64,000 nt of DNA. Origin: Nephromyces sp. MM_2019 (lineage: Eukaryota > Apicomplexa > Aconoidasida > Nephromycida). A model generated the notes under the pieces. It made no database searches, was not told the origin of the DNA, and worked only from the letters and a program-made list of their open reading frames with translations. Below, in pieces: positions 11,301 to 25,010 of the stretch. A program made the position numbers and the translations under genes. The stretch lies in assembly GCA_015657535.1 (NCBI GenBank), contig JADHZB010001209.1:26944-90943 (forward strand), written 5' to 3'. Numbering within the stretch: the stretch's first letter is position 1; each line of letters opens with the position of its first letter.

Positions 11301-14300
11301 CATATCGGATCTTATCTTTCGCCATTCCCCATTGCGCTGAAGGGAAGGATAGGAAGAAGTGGGGGAAAGATGATTGTTTTGATGGAAAATAGAAGAGATG
11401 AAGAGAGAGTAAGAAAGAAGGAGATAGACTGAGAAAGAGAGGGATAGAAGAGAGGGAAAAACGGAGCGAGAAACAGATGCACACATACGCACTCATCTGA
11501 GATTTTCTTGTAGAGATGAGCATGATGCCGGAAGGCAGATACAAAGATGTAAAAGCAGAGTAGTTTGTAGATCGACAAGCAGGAAAGCATGGGAAGAAGC
11601 GGGAAAGAATATGAAGAAAAGTTAGAGTTTATATTTCGAATTTATGCCAAGGTTATTACTTATATTTTACACATTTCCTGGACTAAACTTCTGAAAAATA
11701 TCAAAATAGTTTCACAATCGAAGAATTTCATACACATTCAAGAGAAAGAGGCATATATATTTAGAAGATGGTTAATAAGTTCATATAAAAAAACGCTGTT
11801 AACAAAAAAAGAGAAACCCCTTTTTTACGCAGATTTTAGCGTAGAGATACTAGTCTCTTCTACTCTATAACTAGCAATCAGTGAAAAATTCAAATATTCT
11901 CACAACAAACTGGCAAAAATGAAAAAAGACATATTACCAAGCAAAAGGCAACAAAATTCAACAATTCTTTAGTACACAAGTCAGTCGCAATAATTGCAAC
12001 CTCCGACAAATAAGCGTTCGCATCCAGTGTTCACTCGTATAAGTTTTGATGCTATAATATTGGCATAATACACTGAATTTGTGAAAAATCACATAAAAAA
12101 GAAAAAAAAAGCAATAACTCAAGAAAAAAATTTGCAACATCCCAGCAAGTAGATTCGGTTAATGAAGAAATACTAAAGGAGGAAGAAAAGAAGATCCATG
12201 AGATAATAAGAGGTAGGAGAGATGTGATTGACCACTCTCTTTCAGAGCAGAGCAAATCTGATTATATAAGCTCTTTGCATACTTACCAGTACTAGCACAT
12301 CATCGCAGAATTCAGCTATATCTTTAATCTGTTTCTCTGCCTTTCGCTTGATGTATACCTGTGTAGATGAGAGGAAACACAGATAAAAGTGCATGAATGT
12401 TTGTAAAAGAAACAGGCGGAAATTATAACAAAAATACGCAAAAAAAAGGTGACTTCTCAGCTTCAAAACGAGAATAAAGTCCAAACGAATAGAAGTGCTC
12501 ATTCTATGCAACTCTGGTATGTACACACATGGTAGGCAGAAACAAAGACATACAAATGCACGATGACGTACTAACATGAATACCAAGACATGCACACCAA
12601 GAGTGGTTAACATACGTACTAGCACACCTCCACGCACACCAGGACACCTCCAGTCACCTCCACGCACACCTCTACGCACATTATGCACCTCCAAACACAC
12701 TTCCCCGCACACACGAACACACTCATACCTTGATTGCTGATGATCCAATAATAACCAGCAACAAAATTGTTGCTAAACTCCAATACAAGAACACATACCA
12801 AACAATCAACAACCCAACTTGATAGATATAGAAAAGCTGAAAAAACTCCTCAACTAAAGAAGTCAAGATTGCGGGTATCTTTACATCAATCTTGTTTAAC
12901 CCAACATAATATCTAGCTTTTTCGCAGTAGTTATCATCAACACCTTTATCAGCCTGAAGGGAGAATATAGAGCAGTGCATGTGACTCAGTCGCTCTTGTG
13001 TGAGTTGATTAAGGATGGAATTCTGGCATGCCTCGATAGTAAGTAAAGTGTAGATACTATATAGATACTATATATACATTATATGCACACTGTAGACACA
13101 CTGTAAGTACACTGTAGACACACTGTAAGTACACTGTAGGCACAACATGGGCACACTGTAAGTACACTGTAGGCACATGATTCACACTCTATCCAGACAC
13201 TAACATAAAACACCCACACACACCCACACAAACATTAACATGTTCTACTTATCTCTTTCCGACATGAACAGCTCCTCACAAGTCAACGCAAAAAAAATCA
13301 TAAAAATTGCTTATCCAAACACACCTAAAATGGTAATGAAGTTGTGAACAACACACAATCAAACATGCTACACTGTGTTGAGAGAATTTTGTGCTAATTC
13401 TTTTGTGCGTGAAGCGGTATATTTTGTGCAAATTTCCAAGAATAGTTCTCCATACGTATCTACTCCTCACAAATGACGGTACGCACATCAACCTCCCTCA
13501 AAATATCCCCAGATCCTAATCCATTTCAATTTAATATCATCCCAATAGCTCCACATACCTCCCCTTCCCTACCACCTCTACCCAAAAAACAACTCCAAAC
13601 TACTTCCCCCCCCTTCCACCCACTTCTGCCCTTCCCACCTGAGCTTTCAAATAAGAGAAGGTCCCTTGAGGAGCGAAAGAAGAAATCACATAGTCGCTAT
13701 GTTCATCACTCCAACAATAGCGAAGGTACTGAAACTCGAAATACTTTAAATTTCCGTCGCTTTCCACCCTACAGGCATGATCCCTCATACGCTTCCCAAA
13801 CACCTTCTCAAACTGCTTTTCACAGAACCTAACTATGCGACCCACAGCTGATCTTTCATGATGCTCGATTCGCACTCCTTCCTCCTGCACTACACTGCAA
13901 AAAATGATTGTAGCATCCTTTATAGAAGTTGGAATACGGAACCAAACCGGCAACTTATCCCAGTAAATCTTAAGAAGCAACCACCTGAGAAGAGAGAAGG
14001 ACAAAGAGAATATTGGGGTGTGTGTGTGTAAAACAGGTGGTTTATGGGGATTGTGACAGCTAAAAGAGTTGAGTTGACGATTCTAAAGGTAGGTGGAGCA
14101 TGATATTAAGCTTAGAAGAGGAATTGATTCCGTATGTGTCATGCTACATATGCAGGCATAAGATACTATACAAGTAACCCATCTTCGTATAAGCTATGCT
14201 TGCATGCAACATGCAAAGATTACACAATGTGATATATTTCACTGCCACTCCAAGATTACACAATCACATATGCTATGAAATTGGCACGGAGCACATACTA

Positions 14301-17300
14301 GTAGATACTTTACTTCAACTCCAACATCACACAATCACCTAAACATCATCACATTTACAGTTAGCAAGATATATGAATGATAAGAACCCAAATTATAACC
14401 AAAAAAACCACCACTCGCCATGAAAAGCTATTAACTACGCACCAAACACCAGAGAATGAACCACATAATCCACTCCATAAGAAACATTTCTCCCCCTTAT
14501 GCTTCAAGAAAAAACTCGCACATCTTGAACACGCCTGCAACTCATCCCCCCGTATTTAACACACTCCAAATCTCAACCTCGTAGACTAATCTCACCAAAT
14601 CATACTAAAAATCCACGAGATGTAAAAGATTCCGTAAACTTGCTCCACGCCTCCTGGATGTCGCTCATAAGGCCACAACCTATGCGTTCCTGTAGTCCAC
14701 CTCCAGCTGAAGATGCAGGCACTAGCACACTCAATGCCTAAGAATATTGGAAACAAAGCGAAAACTTGTATTCAAATTCACATTCGGTTCACTTGCTGAA
14801 ACTTTGAAAAAAAGTTTAACAGACTCATAATATACAATAAACACAGAAAATGCTCTAATATCGCAAAACAAATAGAGAATTTATTAATATTTCTATGTAT
14901 TTCATATTCTTCCAAGATATTTTCACTTTATTCAAAAATCAAATGAGGAGGTACACACAGAACATTGTCTTACATATATTTGAATAATAAGTTCTCACCT
15001 CCTCTATACGATAAAGTAGGAGAACCTTTGCATGCAGCAGTGGAAGCTTCAGAGCATACAGGATAAGTCATTCCGTATTGATCCAAGATTAAACTAAGCA
15101 CAAGGAAAATCGCACAAAAAACATTTCTTAAGAGGATGAAAACCATCAGCAAAGATAGTTACGGGAGAGGAAAAACAATGTAAAGTAGTATTAGGTAGAA
15201 GAAGAATTAATCAGCATGTTATATAGATAAGATAAAATGGAAAATTCCCGAAAAGATGTGTTAAACGCTTCCTGGTATTCTAGTGAGCTTAATGAGAAAA
15301 ATGATAGCCTCCCCAACGTAGAAACCATGTTAATCTAGAGAATATCTGCGAAATGAGTATACTGTATGGAGTTTGCAACTAGCTTTATACAAGGATTAGC
15401 AGGTGAGATATTATGACTATGATAAATGTGTATGGACGTGAGTATATTTTGCAGAAGGGTGTAGGCAGGTTTGGGTATGTTGGAGTTGGTTTAAGTGGGT
15501 CTGAGTGCACTGAAGTGCTTGTAAGTGGATGTAGATGGATGATGATACTTACGCATATACACAAAGAGAAATCACAAACGAAATGTCATCTATTAAACTA
15601 TCAATGTATCGAAGAATCTACAAATCATAAGAAATCTCCAAAAAAGATGAAATAATCATTTCTCCTAGAAATCAAAGAAATACTGTTCTACCTTAAACAG
15701 GAAAAATTTTGAAGAAATCCATCTTCAACCCAAAAAGTGAAAATGCTCTCACTATCCAAACAGCACGGAAAATTCTACAAAAAAAACATCCACAGCTTAC
15801 CAATATGATTAATCAACGCAAGTGTATAATACAAGCACACACAGCTTAGGGGCTCACCAGTAAAACTCATTCTTCAATAAGGTTTTGCATGAAGAACAAT
15901 CTCTTTACCTTCAAACACAAAAACAAGCTTATACTAAACTCTTAATCTAGCCCAAATTATATACAAATAAGGAAACACTACACACACAATATAAAGAATA
16001 AAAAACTTGAATGCTCAATAGAGGAAGATAAAATGCAGATTATCAGATCCAAATCAAAGTCAAAACTTACAATATCAAGAAGGAAAGTAAGCCTAAAGAT
16101 AACGCAACCAGAACGTAGAAAGCAAATTGCCCAAACCAATCATCCTTGTAGCCTGCTTTCTTGATTTCATTGTTCTGCGGACGAGAGGGCTTTTCCTACA
16201 GTAATGAAGTAATTTTGGGAAAAACATGCCAGTAATTGGATGTTTTCATGGTATGCGTGAGGCATGAAATTTAATGAGTAGAGACCTACCAAGCTAGAGT
16301 AAGTAGTAGCTCCGAGTTGCTTCCCTCTCTTCTTCATACTTATCAAGGCTGATGTTAAAAGAGGGGGTGATAGTGGTGGGTGTGAGGAGAGGAAGCAATA
16401 TCTCACATGACAGTGTGGGGTGCGATCACTCACATGGTGGTTGGGAATGTATTATCTCTCAAATATCACCTGGGTTCGACGAAGCATAAACCGGAAACTT
16501 CTCTATTATCTTTGAAAGAAAATGATGTTTTTAAGATGGTCAAACAGATTCTCTATGATAAAACAGCTACATTCAATTGTAAATTGCTATTATGTATAAA
16601 TTTTGAAGCTTTTGCTTCAAATTGTGATTATTCTCTCACCTGAACGATAAACAGCAAAAGTTGCGAGTATAGCTACTCCACCTCCATAAAAAGCGTATAA
16701 TGCAATCCACCATCCAGTCTGTAATCAAGAATGAACGAAGCGCAAAATGAGAAGAATGTCAAAAGAAAAGAAATATGCCAACAATAGAAATAACAAAAAA
16801 AAGGAAAAACGCATCACAAAAAGGCGTAAAAGTATCAGAGCAAAACAAGAAGAGAAAAAGCCAAAATCAGAGCAAAGCAAGTTAACAATGATATCAAACC
16901 AATCAATTCCTCAAACTATTTCCACAAAAGCTTCCCATATACAACTGCTGAAACAGATAATCAGCAAAAGTATACGATAAACCCACTCAACGGTTCCCTA
17001 TCCCATCTATCCAAGAATCTCCAAAATAAAAACCTCCATACTCACTAGCCTTTACATTTCATACAACCATTTCCACCAATCCATTCAAGCTACCAATCTC
17101 AAAGCGGCAAATTCCACGTATAACTTCCCCCTACAAATACCACCACAAACATCACAAACACACCACTTAACATGCAAGCCTAGTGAGTTATCTGCTCTCC
17201 ATTCTCATATTCAAAACACATTTGCACACACTCACCACAAAGCTATACTCTGAAGGCTCAACTGGACATTGAATATAACCATGATCGAAGGGTTGAGCAA

Positions 17301-20300
17301 TATCTCGTATAATAGGAAACTGAAAAATAACTGGCTCATTTCCGTACTGGTGAATGATTGTGGATATTCTGTTCTCAGGAGGAATAGAAAAACTATCATA
17401 ACATGATGACATAGTGAGCTCGCCCTGAAGATCTTCGGCGCCATAATAATTATCCACATCAGTCTGCAACAAAAGATTAAACGCTATGATGCTTCAAACT
17501 TAGCACGCACTACTAAGTGGAAGCAAGAAAAAAAGAGGCAAAAAATTCACAAGTTAAGCTGCAAAAGAAATAAAAATTACAAGTAAAACTACAGAAAAAA
17601 TAAAATTTTAGATAAAATTGGATCGATTTTTTGACAAAAAATTTACATAAAAACCGGTTTCAAGCTCAGCTTATTCGATAGTGAGTTATCCTACTACAGA
17701 GAGGATTCACAATGGTTTTAGATCAAACCCAACAAAAGACTACACACACCAATGGGTTAAACCACGATAAACTCAAAAACGCAAAACGAAAAAGCAATAA
17801 AAACAAAAAATCCTGCATAAGCTCCACTAATTCAGTAGAAAAATAATCTCCATAAATCTTCACATGCATCATCTCCAAAATTACACACTATAAAGCATAC
17901 ACCAAATTAATAGACAGCGATTTCTCGCTTTTATAGCACACAAACAATCTGCCACATACCTCGGGCGCATTAGCCTTGCTATAACAAGGCCTATGATGAG
18001 TGGCGAAATCAAAATTATTTTGGCCACAATTAAAGGGATTTACGTGACTAAGAACAGCACCTGTCTCATTTTCACAGTAAAAGTTTCCTGTATGAAAAAC
18101 ACAAGGCAAATGATACTCAGAAACATTATCTTCTACAACTTCAAATATGCAACACACGTGAAAAAAGCTCCAAATTCCCATAAATACCACCCAACGTCAG
18201 CCTTTTCCCTGAATTTTCAAGCCATAAAACTACGGAGAACATGCGAATGGTGCTACTAATAATGATGATTCCATCAACGCGTAGACTGGATATCCTATAT
18301 CTTCAGGATCCTAATAAACTGCACACTTTCCTCATTGTAAAATTACTTGAATGCTAGAGTATAACCACTATTCAATTTAGAGCTTAGAATAGTTAAGACC
18401 ATGTATCACAAGCAGGAATATCCATATCTAAGGTTTCTTGACGAGTTTCTTGTTTTGCCTTTGAAATCCTATCTATATTAAGTACATGCAGCCAAGACAT
18501 TAGTCTTAACAAGGAATATCCCTCCATCAAAACTCAGATTAATCCGTTGAATAAGCTTATAGAAATCTCCACCTCAATGTTTACACACATAAACAACACA
18601 AGACCTCATCAGAATCCATACTCTACCACCACACAATAGAAAATTTGAAAGAGCATTAAACACAAAAAGGTCATCAATAACAAAAACCAAATCCTTAAAA
18701 AGAAAAAATACACACATACACACACAAAAACTTGAGTTTTCACAACACAACACAACACAATACAGATCAATAGTGAGGATACTTCTCAGCAATAGAAACA
18801 GGAGATCAGCAGCAAAAATGGCACATATATTAGGTGGCGAAGAACAAACCCTACAAAAAAGCCCTCCAGCTTCGTTTGCGAATCTTAAACATTCATCTTT
18901 CCGAGTGCGCTGATCATTGCTTCGCAAAGACTTGAAAACAAGATTACTGCCAAATAATTTATGATGGCTTAGGGGGATAAACATGTTTCCACACCCTCAT
19001 ATGAAGCGAAAAAGTTAGCCAACATCATTGGAAAGCATTAGATTATGCAAAAAATAGTATGCGATGTTTCAAATTTAATTCAAAAAAATATGAGAAAATA
19101 AAATCGGTTTTAGCCCTGAAAGGAGTGCCACAAAATTTAGGTTAGACTATTTTATTCTGTGATTAGCATTAAAAACCAAAAATCTACGAATACAACAAAT
19201 AATATGACATTATTGACCATAACATATTACATCTTTTCCACCACATACAAATACACTGGTGGATCGTACTAAAATCACTTAATTTTGTGTGCATAAAATT
19301 TTGCTGTGTGGAGATTTTCAATAATATTTCCAAAATTTGCATTTTCAATTAAAAAAGCAGGCCTATATGATTTATATCCTGAATATTCAAAATTATTATG
19401 ATAATCGCCTGCTACATGATTCGCAAATTGTGTGAAAAACTGTTGGTTTCGCAACCATTGGAGGGTTTTAAAGACTCGAAACCTACATCTAATACCAAAA
19501 AAGATAAAAAGCAGTATACACTACTATGGTAAAGCAGGATGCTATTCTTATTCCACGAAGATCTCACGAGAATATGATAGTTGATGATGCTCGCACTACC
19601 GTTAATTGCAGAACAAAAGGTGTGAAAAGCGCAAATTATAAAATGCTGTCAAGGAAAACAATGAATTCATCAAAAACAAGAAATAAATTTTATATATATA
19701 TTTCTGTACGTGTAGAAAATTCGATGCACACACCAGATACAAAACTATCTTCATTTTGACTGTCATTGAAAGTGCATTACAAGTTAAATTTTCTCATATC
19801 AGCCATGAAAAAACCGATTAAGAAACCTAATTAAAACTTGCTCAACAAGACGAAAAAACCAAACACTCAAATTTAAACTCTAAAAAGACCATAAAACACC
19901 GGGTGCTTACCATTTTTATCAACTTCGATGGGATAATCTGCAGGGCAATTCCCGCAACTTCCATCGGGAAACAGCCTCTGATCTTGTGAACATCTTAACA
20001 CACCATATGAGGCACATTTAGCCTCTATCTCGTTCTGTGTCAAGAAGCTTGCATTCGTCGTTCTAACCGAAATTCCAAAGATTGGGCATTGCAAAGTTCT
20101 GGTCGGAAAGGAATCTGCGCAAAAATTGCCCTCGCTGTCATAGAGATTCGCTGAAAACAATCAGTTGGGGAAGAGGAAAGTGTAGAATTTAAAGAAATGT
20201 TTGATATAGAGATTCACAACAATAGTGTTAAGATTCACAAAAAAATGATTTAAAAATGCGTAAAAAAAGATCTATATTCTAGAAATTAAACAGACTTCGA

Positions 20301-20665
20301 AAGCGTTAAATAGAATGACTTCAGGAATATCACTATCTCATGCTTTATAAGGTTTTTTGATTCTACTGATAAATTCGATCGATAGATTTATTTACCAGCT
20401 CTTCAAGAGCATCAAAAAATCTTGCTAATAAAAATGCATTACAAGGGTGTTTATTGCATTTCTCTAAAAAACAGCTTCTGATGGAATAAGCAATAGGTTC
20501 TTTAAAGGATAAAAGCAAGTGCATTTCCCTCCTTTTCAAACAGAATACAATAAAAAACTTACGTGTATAAAGGCGATTCACTAGCCTCGGCTCAACGAAT
20601 CCAGGAAACGTTAACAAAACAGCCCCAATCAGCGTTAACCAAGCCTTGAAGATATCAACTCCCAT
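5967..20665 (-). CDS. P5B-type (ATP13A-like) P-type ATPase with signal peptide and Cys-rich N-terminal ectodomain
   Basis: ATP-driven transporter of endolysosomal or other endomembranes; known P5B pumps move polyamines, but the substrate here is unproven. Exons (5'->3'): 20665-20563, 20150-19911, 19595-19568 (tentative), 18946-18783, 18132-17960, 17463-17236, 16718-16640, 16348-16290, 16195-16071, 15093-14999, 14737-14596, 13984-13639, 12953-12729, 12358-12287, 11336-10741, 10143-9790, 9306-8781, 8622-8441, 7960-7646, 7322-7102, 7018-6922, 6662-6374, 6140-5967; total 4833 nt, 1610 aa, phase consistent throughout. Residues 1-26 look like a signal peptide. About 28-312 form an ectodomain with some 16 cysteines, and about 314-336 a helix. 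The canonical P5B start (GYKDDW, first helix) is near 365. Catalytic landmarks: TGEP (739-742), SPLIP in M4 (862-866, where PPALP is usual), phosphorylated Asp905 in DKTGTLT, TGDS, and GDGAND (1258-1263). A six-Cys loop precedes the last helix. An in-frame stop lies just upstream of the chosen ATG. Exons 3-4 of the ectodomain are the weakest part. Confidence 0.93.
13080..13180. repeat. Intronic minisatellite, ACACTGTA-type units
   Basis: Repeats of ACACTGTAAGT and ACACTGTAGAC alternate with an about 24-bp period. They lie within the ATPase intron between the exons ending at 13639 and starting at 12953. No coding role is seen. Confidence 0.75.
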
Positions 20666-20971
20666 CTTGATATCCTTGGCGAACTATATAAACATACAAC
20701 AGAAGCTGCGGGACCATGCGAAAAGAAGCATAAAATGCGATTATAAAATCAAAAAAACTACTTTACATCAAAATCTAAATTATTTGTGCAAAATATATTT
20801 TTTGAAGATATAAATCGCTTAAATATGTAGTCTGTAGCTGATTTAGGCTCAAAAGCCATGATATAAACTTAAGGCAGAGTATCGCTACACTGAAAAATCA
20901 AGTATATAGAATACACAAAGGCGACTACTCGCTAGATAATTCAATACACCCATGAAGTAAAGAAAATATAT

Positions 20972-23900
20972 TCAATGGAAATAATCCCCAGCAACAGCGT
21001 GTGTGATTTGCCGGGCTTACAAGAGAAGCTTCAATTAAATCGAAAGCAGTTTTATAAAAAACTGAAAGGTTGCAATAATACCCCGAAATGCCAAAAATCA
21101 CCCAAATGCCAAAAAAAAGGCATGCTTACTAGTAATCTGAACACAAACATTCGGGTGAAACTTTAATGGAACGGATGAATCAAGATGATTTTGAAACTGG
21201 TATAGAGTGGAAAGCATATCATAACCACCGCAAAATTGGAGAAAAGTTCCAAAAAAAAACAATGAGCTATATCCCAGCAGAAGATATGCCTGTGTCCTCA
21301 TTGTCAAACATGTTTTAAATAATATCTTCATACAAGATTCATAGTCACTACAAAAAACAATTTTTCCTACTCCTCTAGAAAAGAACTAGCGTTTTGATGC
21401 GATCAAGACATTGTAATGTGTGCAAAAGAAGAATTTCAAAAATGTCGGGAAAAAAAAATCTGTAGTCCTCAACCTGAAGTAATCCCGTGTGCACTAGAGA
21501 AGTGGGTACATACAACGGAGAACGGCATTACTATCAATCTCTCATAATCAAGAAGGGAAGGATGAAACAGACTGCAAGCTTCAAATACCTGAGCTTCATT
21601 GGCCTGTAGCACGACAGAAATAAAAAAAATGAGCCCAAATCCCAGACAGGCAACAATTATTGACAAGCTTTATAAATTCTTTGCATTGATAATCTCTTGA
21701 GGTATCACTCATTTTTCGCACCTTCGACCGAGTTAGATGATTGACCACAACGAAATGCCTTCGAAAAGGCAACAAATTAGTACAAATAAGAAAAAAACCC
21801 ACAATTTGTCAATAATGCGCGAGTATCGCGAAACTTAAAAAAAAATTGCATGGCATCGTCTTTGTTCTATACACCCATATAATGCAACAACTAGTAACAG
21901 ACGTAAGGTCATCCTGCACAATCCGAAATTAATGCTAAAGTAAGCGCATGAGCTAATGACCCAATTAAAAGTAAAAACTTAACAAAAAAACCCAAAAATT
22001 AGTGAAATCCAATGCATCACAGTATTACCACTTTGAGAATATCTCACGAGATACAATAATAGAATAAAATAAACGACACGCAACAAAAAGCGATAAAATC
22101 AAGTACACATAGCCCCCATTTCAAGAAGATGGGTTGCTGCTCTAGATACAAAAAATCTCACGTATCCAGGCAGTACGAAGGGATGCTGCAAAACTAAGCA
22201 TTAGCAATGCTCAAACAAAAGCATAATTTAAAATCACAAAAATCGGCAAATCATTCAAAACAGTCACCACCACACCACGCAAATGTAGACTTCGAATACA
22301 TATCCCTTTAGAGCATGAAGATCAATCGCACATTTTGGCAAACATCCCCCTATGAAGCGCGTTGCAGATTCGTGTGACAATGCATACTTCCCCTGCAAAA
22401 ACTTGTGCACACAATACAACAGGCCAAAATTGGTTCAATACTATTCTAGAACGGCTCCATCCAGAAATAAGACAGCAAGATAACTACTATAAAACTTAGC
22501 ACACACCGTACAGCCAGTCAGCAAAGCATCAAAAATTGCAACGGCAAAGTCTTTTGCCGTATTCATATGAAAATAAAAGCAATATACCGCAACGATCAAA
22601 TTCAACGTTAATATGCGCAGTAAACAACGCTCAACAATAGGCAAAAGGAAACGCAGCGACGCTCCACACTTGCCAGGAAACAATGCAGTCCAGAAAATAT
22701 CGGCTTAAATGAAGACCTGCAATACTAAAATTGCACTCAGCCCCCCAGCCTCACACCAGCTTTGCTTTGCCATACAAGCAGTCACCAAAACCATCAAAAT
22801 CGCTATATTCTCCACATTACTGGTGGCCAAGCTCATTCAATGCTTCTCTCTGAGAGAGTGATGCATGCCCATTACACTATATCCAAAAAGAAAACATGAC
22901 CTCTTACCTCTGCCGTCCATTTGCGAAACTTCTATATGGCTTCCTAGCCTTGTATTCTCTCGTGTATTTTGTTAATAATGCCGCGTACCAGGAGTGTACG
23001 ATTCAGCGCACAGCAATTCAACCCTATTCCAGAAGGGGTGTACGTACACCTCTCGAGGGGAGACAGTATCGTCAAGATCTTCTGCCGTGGGCGCCAGGAG
23101 GATGGTGCCGCACTTTCGTTACACTTTCAAGGCCCCGCAGTTTAGTCAACTTTGGGTCGCCGCATTTTAGTAACACCTTCAAGGTGCCGCAGATGAACCA
23201 TATTCACACCTTCAAGGCGTCGCAGATTAGGCGCGCTTCAGTGCGCAGCAGTTCAGTAACACTACCGGCGCGCTGATTGCCTGCGCGCTGTTGAGCACGT
23301 GGAAGCTGGGGCGGCATATGACGCTTCCCGGAAGAAGCCTACGACCTCGTGTGCGTAACGGGTTAGCCTGCGGCCGCGATAATCACCTCACAAAAGCCCT
23401 AAAGCCTGAGCTCACCTGTCTCCCTGAGTGGTACGGGACGCATGATCTTCGCCTTCGCCGCTGTACGCCGGATGAACTAGAGCAGGTGTTGCCGTGATCT
23501 TGTACGCGGTAACTTGAACCTAGATTGCCTCAGTGAACACAAACAGCCAGACATACAGGCAAGCGAAAGCAACCCCGCCACTGGCATTTATCACTGCATT
23601 TCACTGAGGACGCACGCAGGCTTCATGCATCGGAAATGTTGTACTTGGGTAGAATTGCGCCTAACAGTTGAGGTACCTGATTGCTATATGGAAAGCCGTT
23701 TTATTTCAACATCAGTGTCGCAGCAGTGCTTTGCCTTCATAGCTATTTTGAAAACCGCTTTACCTCTACCTGCTTGCGTGTTGCAGCAGTATTTTCGCTG
23801 GATAGCGGCTGACCTGCTACTAGAACCCTTTTAGTGTCGATTAATTTGCCTTCACCCGCTGGGCTGTGACCTTCAAGGTAAGGGGGCACACCCCATTTAC

Positions 23901-24627
23901 AGACTGCTGTTTCTACTGGCATTTTCACATTAGATAGAGGAAGCGTACCTAGCTGTTATTCATGGGCGCTAGGGAGTACCAAATTGGCGCACCCCTAATC
24001 CTGGCGAGGTGGCAAGAAAGAAAGTGCAAGGGGAAAGTGCAAGTGGCGGGCATCACATGTATTGGGGAGTAAAAAAATAACCAGACGAAATTTTTAGGAA
24101 GATTAACTCTCTGAGCTGGAACTAGTGCTTAAGTGTATAGTTGGGGACAAAGTGGAGAGGCGGGTCGAGGCCGACTGCAACATATAGAGCAACCAAAAGC
24201 AACCGTTAAAGCCAAACCTCCGCAGGTTAATTCGTATTTGCTTGTTTTCCATAAAAATTGTACATCACCAAACGAGACGCTTAGAAACCACTATCTGATC
24301 GAGTGTTGCTCTTACTTGTCGGTAATTTAGTCAAAAAATCGTGGATAACAATATTATTCCATAGCGGGAAAAGGCAAAGTTCCGATGGTGGCTACTACGA
24401 CAATGTAAAGCTTCCAAGTCACTAGAGATTGCGGAAGGAAACACGGATAGAAGTTTGTATCGCTAAGACGTCGCATAATTTGAATAATTTTTGAATGAAG
24501 TGCTTACTAGTAGGATGGCAGTTGTTGTACCTGATGCGTCATAGTACGGGTTAGCTTCAATTGAACATAGCGGTATACCAAGAAATACTGCAAAAAATGT
24601 CTCGACCTTGAAAAGGCGCAACTTCAT
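20972..24627 (-). CDS. Probable secreted or membrane protein with N-terminal signal peptide; unrecognised
   Basis: I do not recognise the family. Exon 1 (24627-24508) starts MKLRLFKVETFFAVFLG and runs to a likely signal-peptide end at CSIEA, followed by a GTAAGC donor. Phase-consistent downstream exons are 22849-22821, 22716-22653, 22392-22276 (residues include FIGGCLPKC) and 22185-22162. The 3' part is less certain: 21603 to about 21567 or 21474, a hydrophobic exon near 21290-21125 that ends before GTAAGC, and a terminal exon 21015-20972. An alternative reading opens with an ATG at 22836 (MSLATSNVENIAILM) and a different frame at 22668-22441, which is also hydrophobic. Several cysteines suggest a luminal or extracellular role. 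It is co-directional with the ATPase, whose start lies 307 bp downstream. The first intron (1.66 kb) contains the GC-rich repeat island. Confidence 0.45.
22900..24100. other. GC-rich island with degenerate 26-bp tandem repeats and a palindrome
   Basis: Base composition shifts sharply to high G+C compared with the AT-rich flanks. A perfect 14-bp palindrome, GGTGTACGTACACC, lies at 23037-23050. From 23107 to about 23270 there are six degenerate units of 26-33 bp built on GCCGCA...TTTAGTAACACCTTCAAGG. Open frames across it on the + strand (22896-23276, 23291-23497, 23514-23834) show no family motifs and may simply reflect few stop codons in GC-rich DNA. Confidence 0.6.
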
Positions 24628-24898
24628 CCCACCCCGGAAAGAGCTGAATATCATAAACAGGTCATCACACACTCGTTGTATCCTTCCTGCCAGATATTTA
24701 CAGCAGCGAGTTTAAATATGCTTAATGGAAATGTTGATGAGTTAAAAGTCATGCTGATTTCAGATGAACGTATTGATGCAGATGTTATAATTGCACGTGT
24801 GTTAATTTTGTGTAGGAAAGGGACTAATGAACAACACTGTTCGTCGTAGTTGTTTGGCTACGCTTATACTTAAAAGGGGAAAGCTGGAAAGGGCGGGG

Positions 24899-25010
24899 AG
24901 CCCCGAAGCGCATAGCAATATGGTTAGAGCAAGAAGCTCTGAAGCTACTGCGAGTGCATAGCGACACGTTAGAGCAGGAAGCCCGAAACTACAAGTGCAT
25001 AGCAAAACAT
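24899..25010. repeat. Degenerate tandem repeat, about 2.5 units
   Basis: The units share AAGC(C/T)C(C)GAA, GTGCATAGC(A/G)A and TTAGAGCA(A/G)GA, with a period of about 36-45 bp. The repeat lies upstream of the probable secreted-protein gene. Confidence 0.6.

Noticed and set aside
11287..11590. Overlapping - strand frames upstream of the ATPase exon at 11336
   Set aside because: They are read-through of the pyrimidine-rich intron before the acceptor at 11337; the true exon starts at 11336 in the frame giving RNGEWRK.
13473..13832. 119-codon + strand frame
   Set aside because: Antisense to the conserved ATPase exon 13639-13984 and Pro/Ser low complexity.
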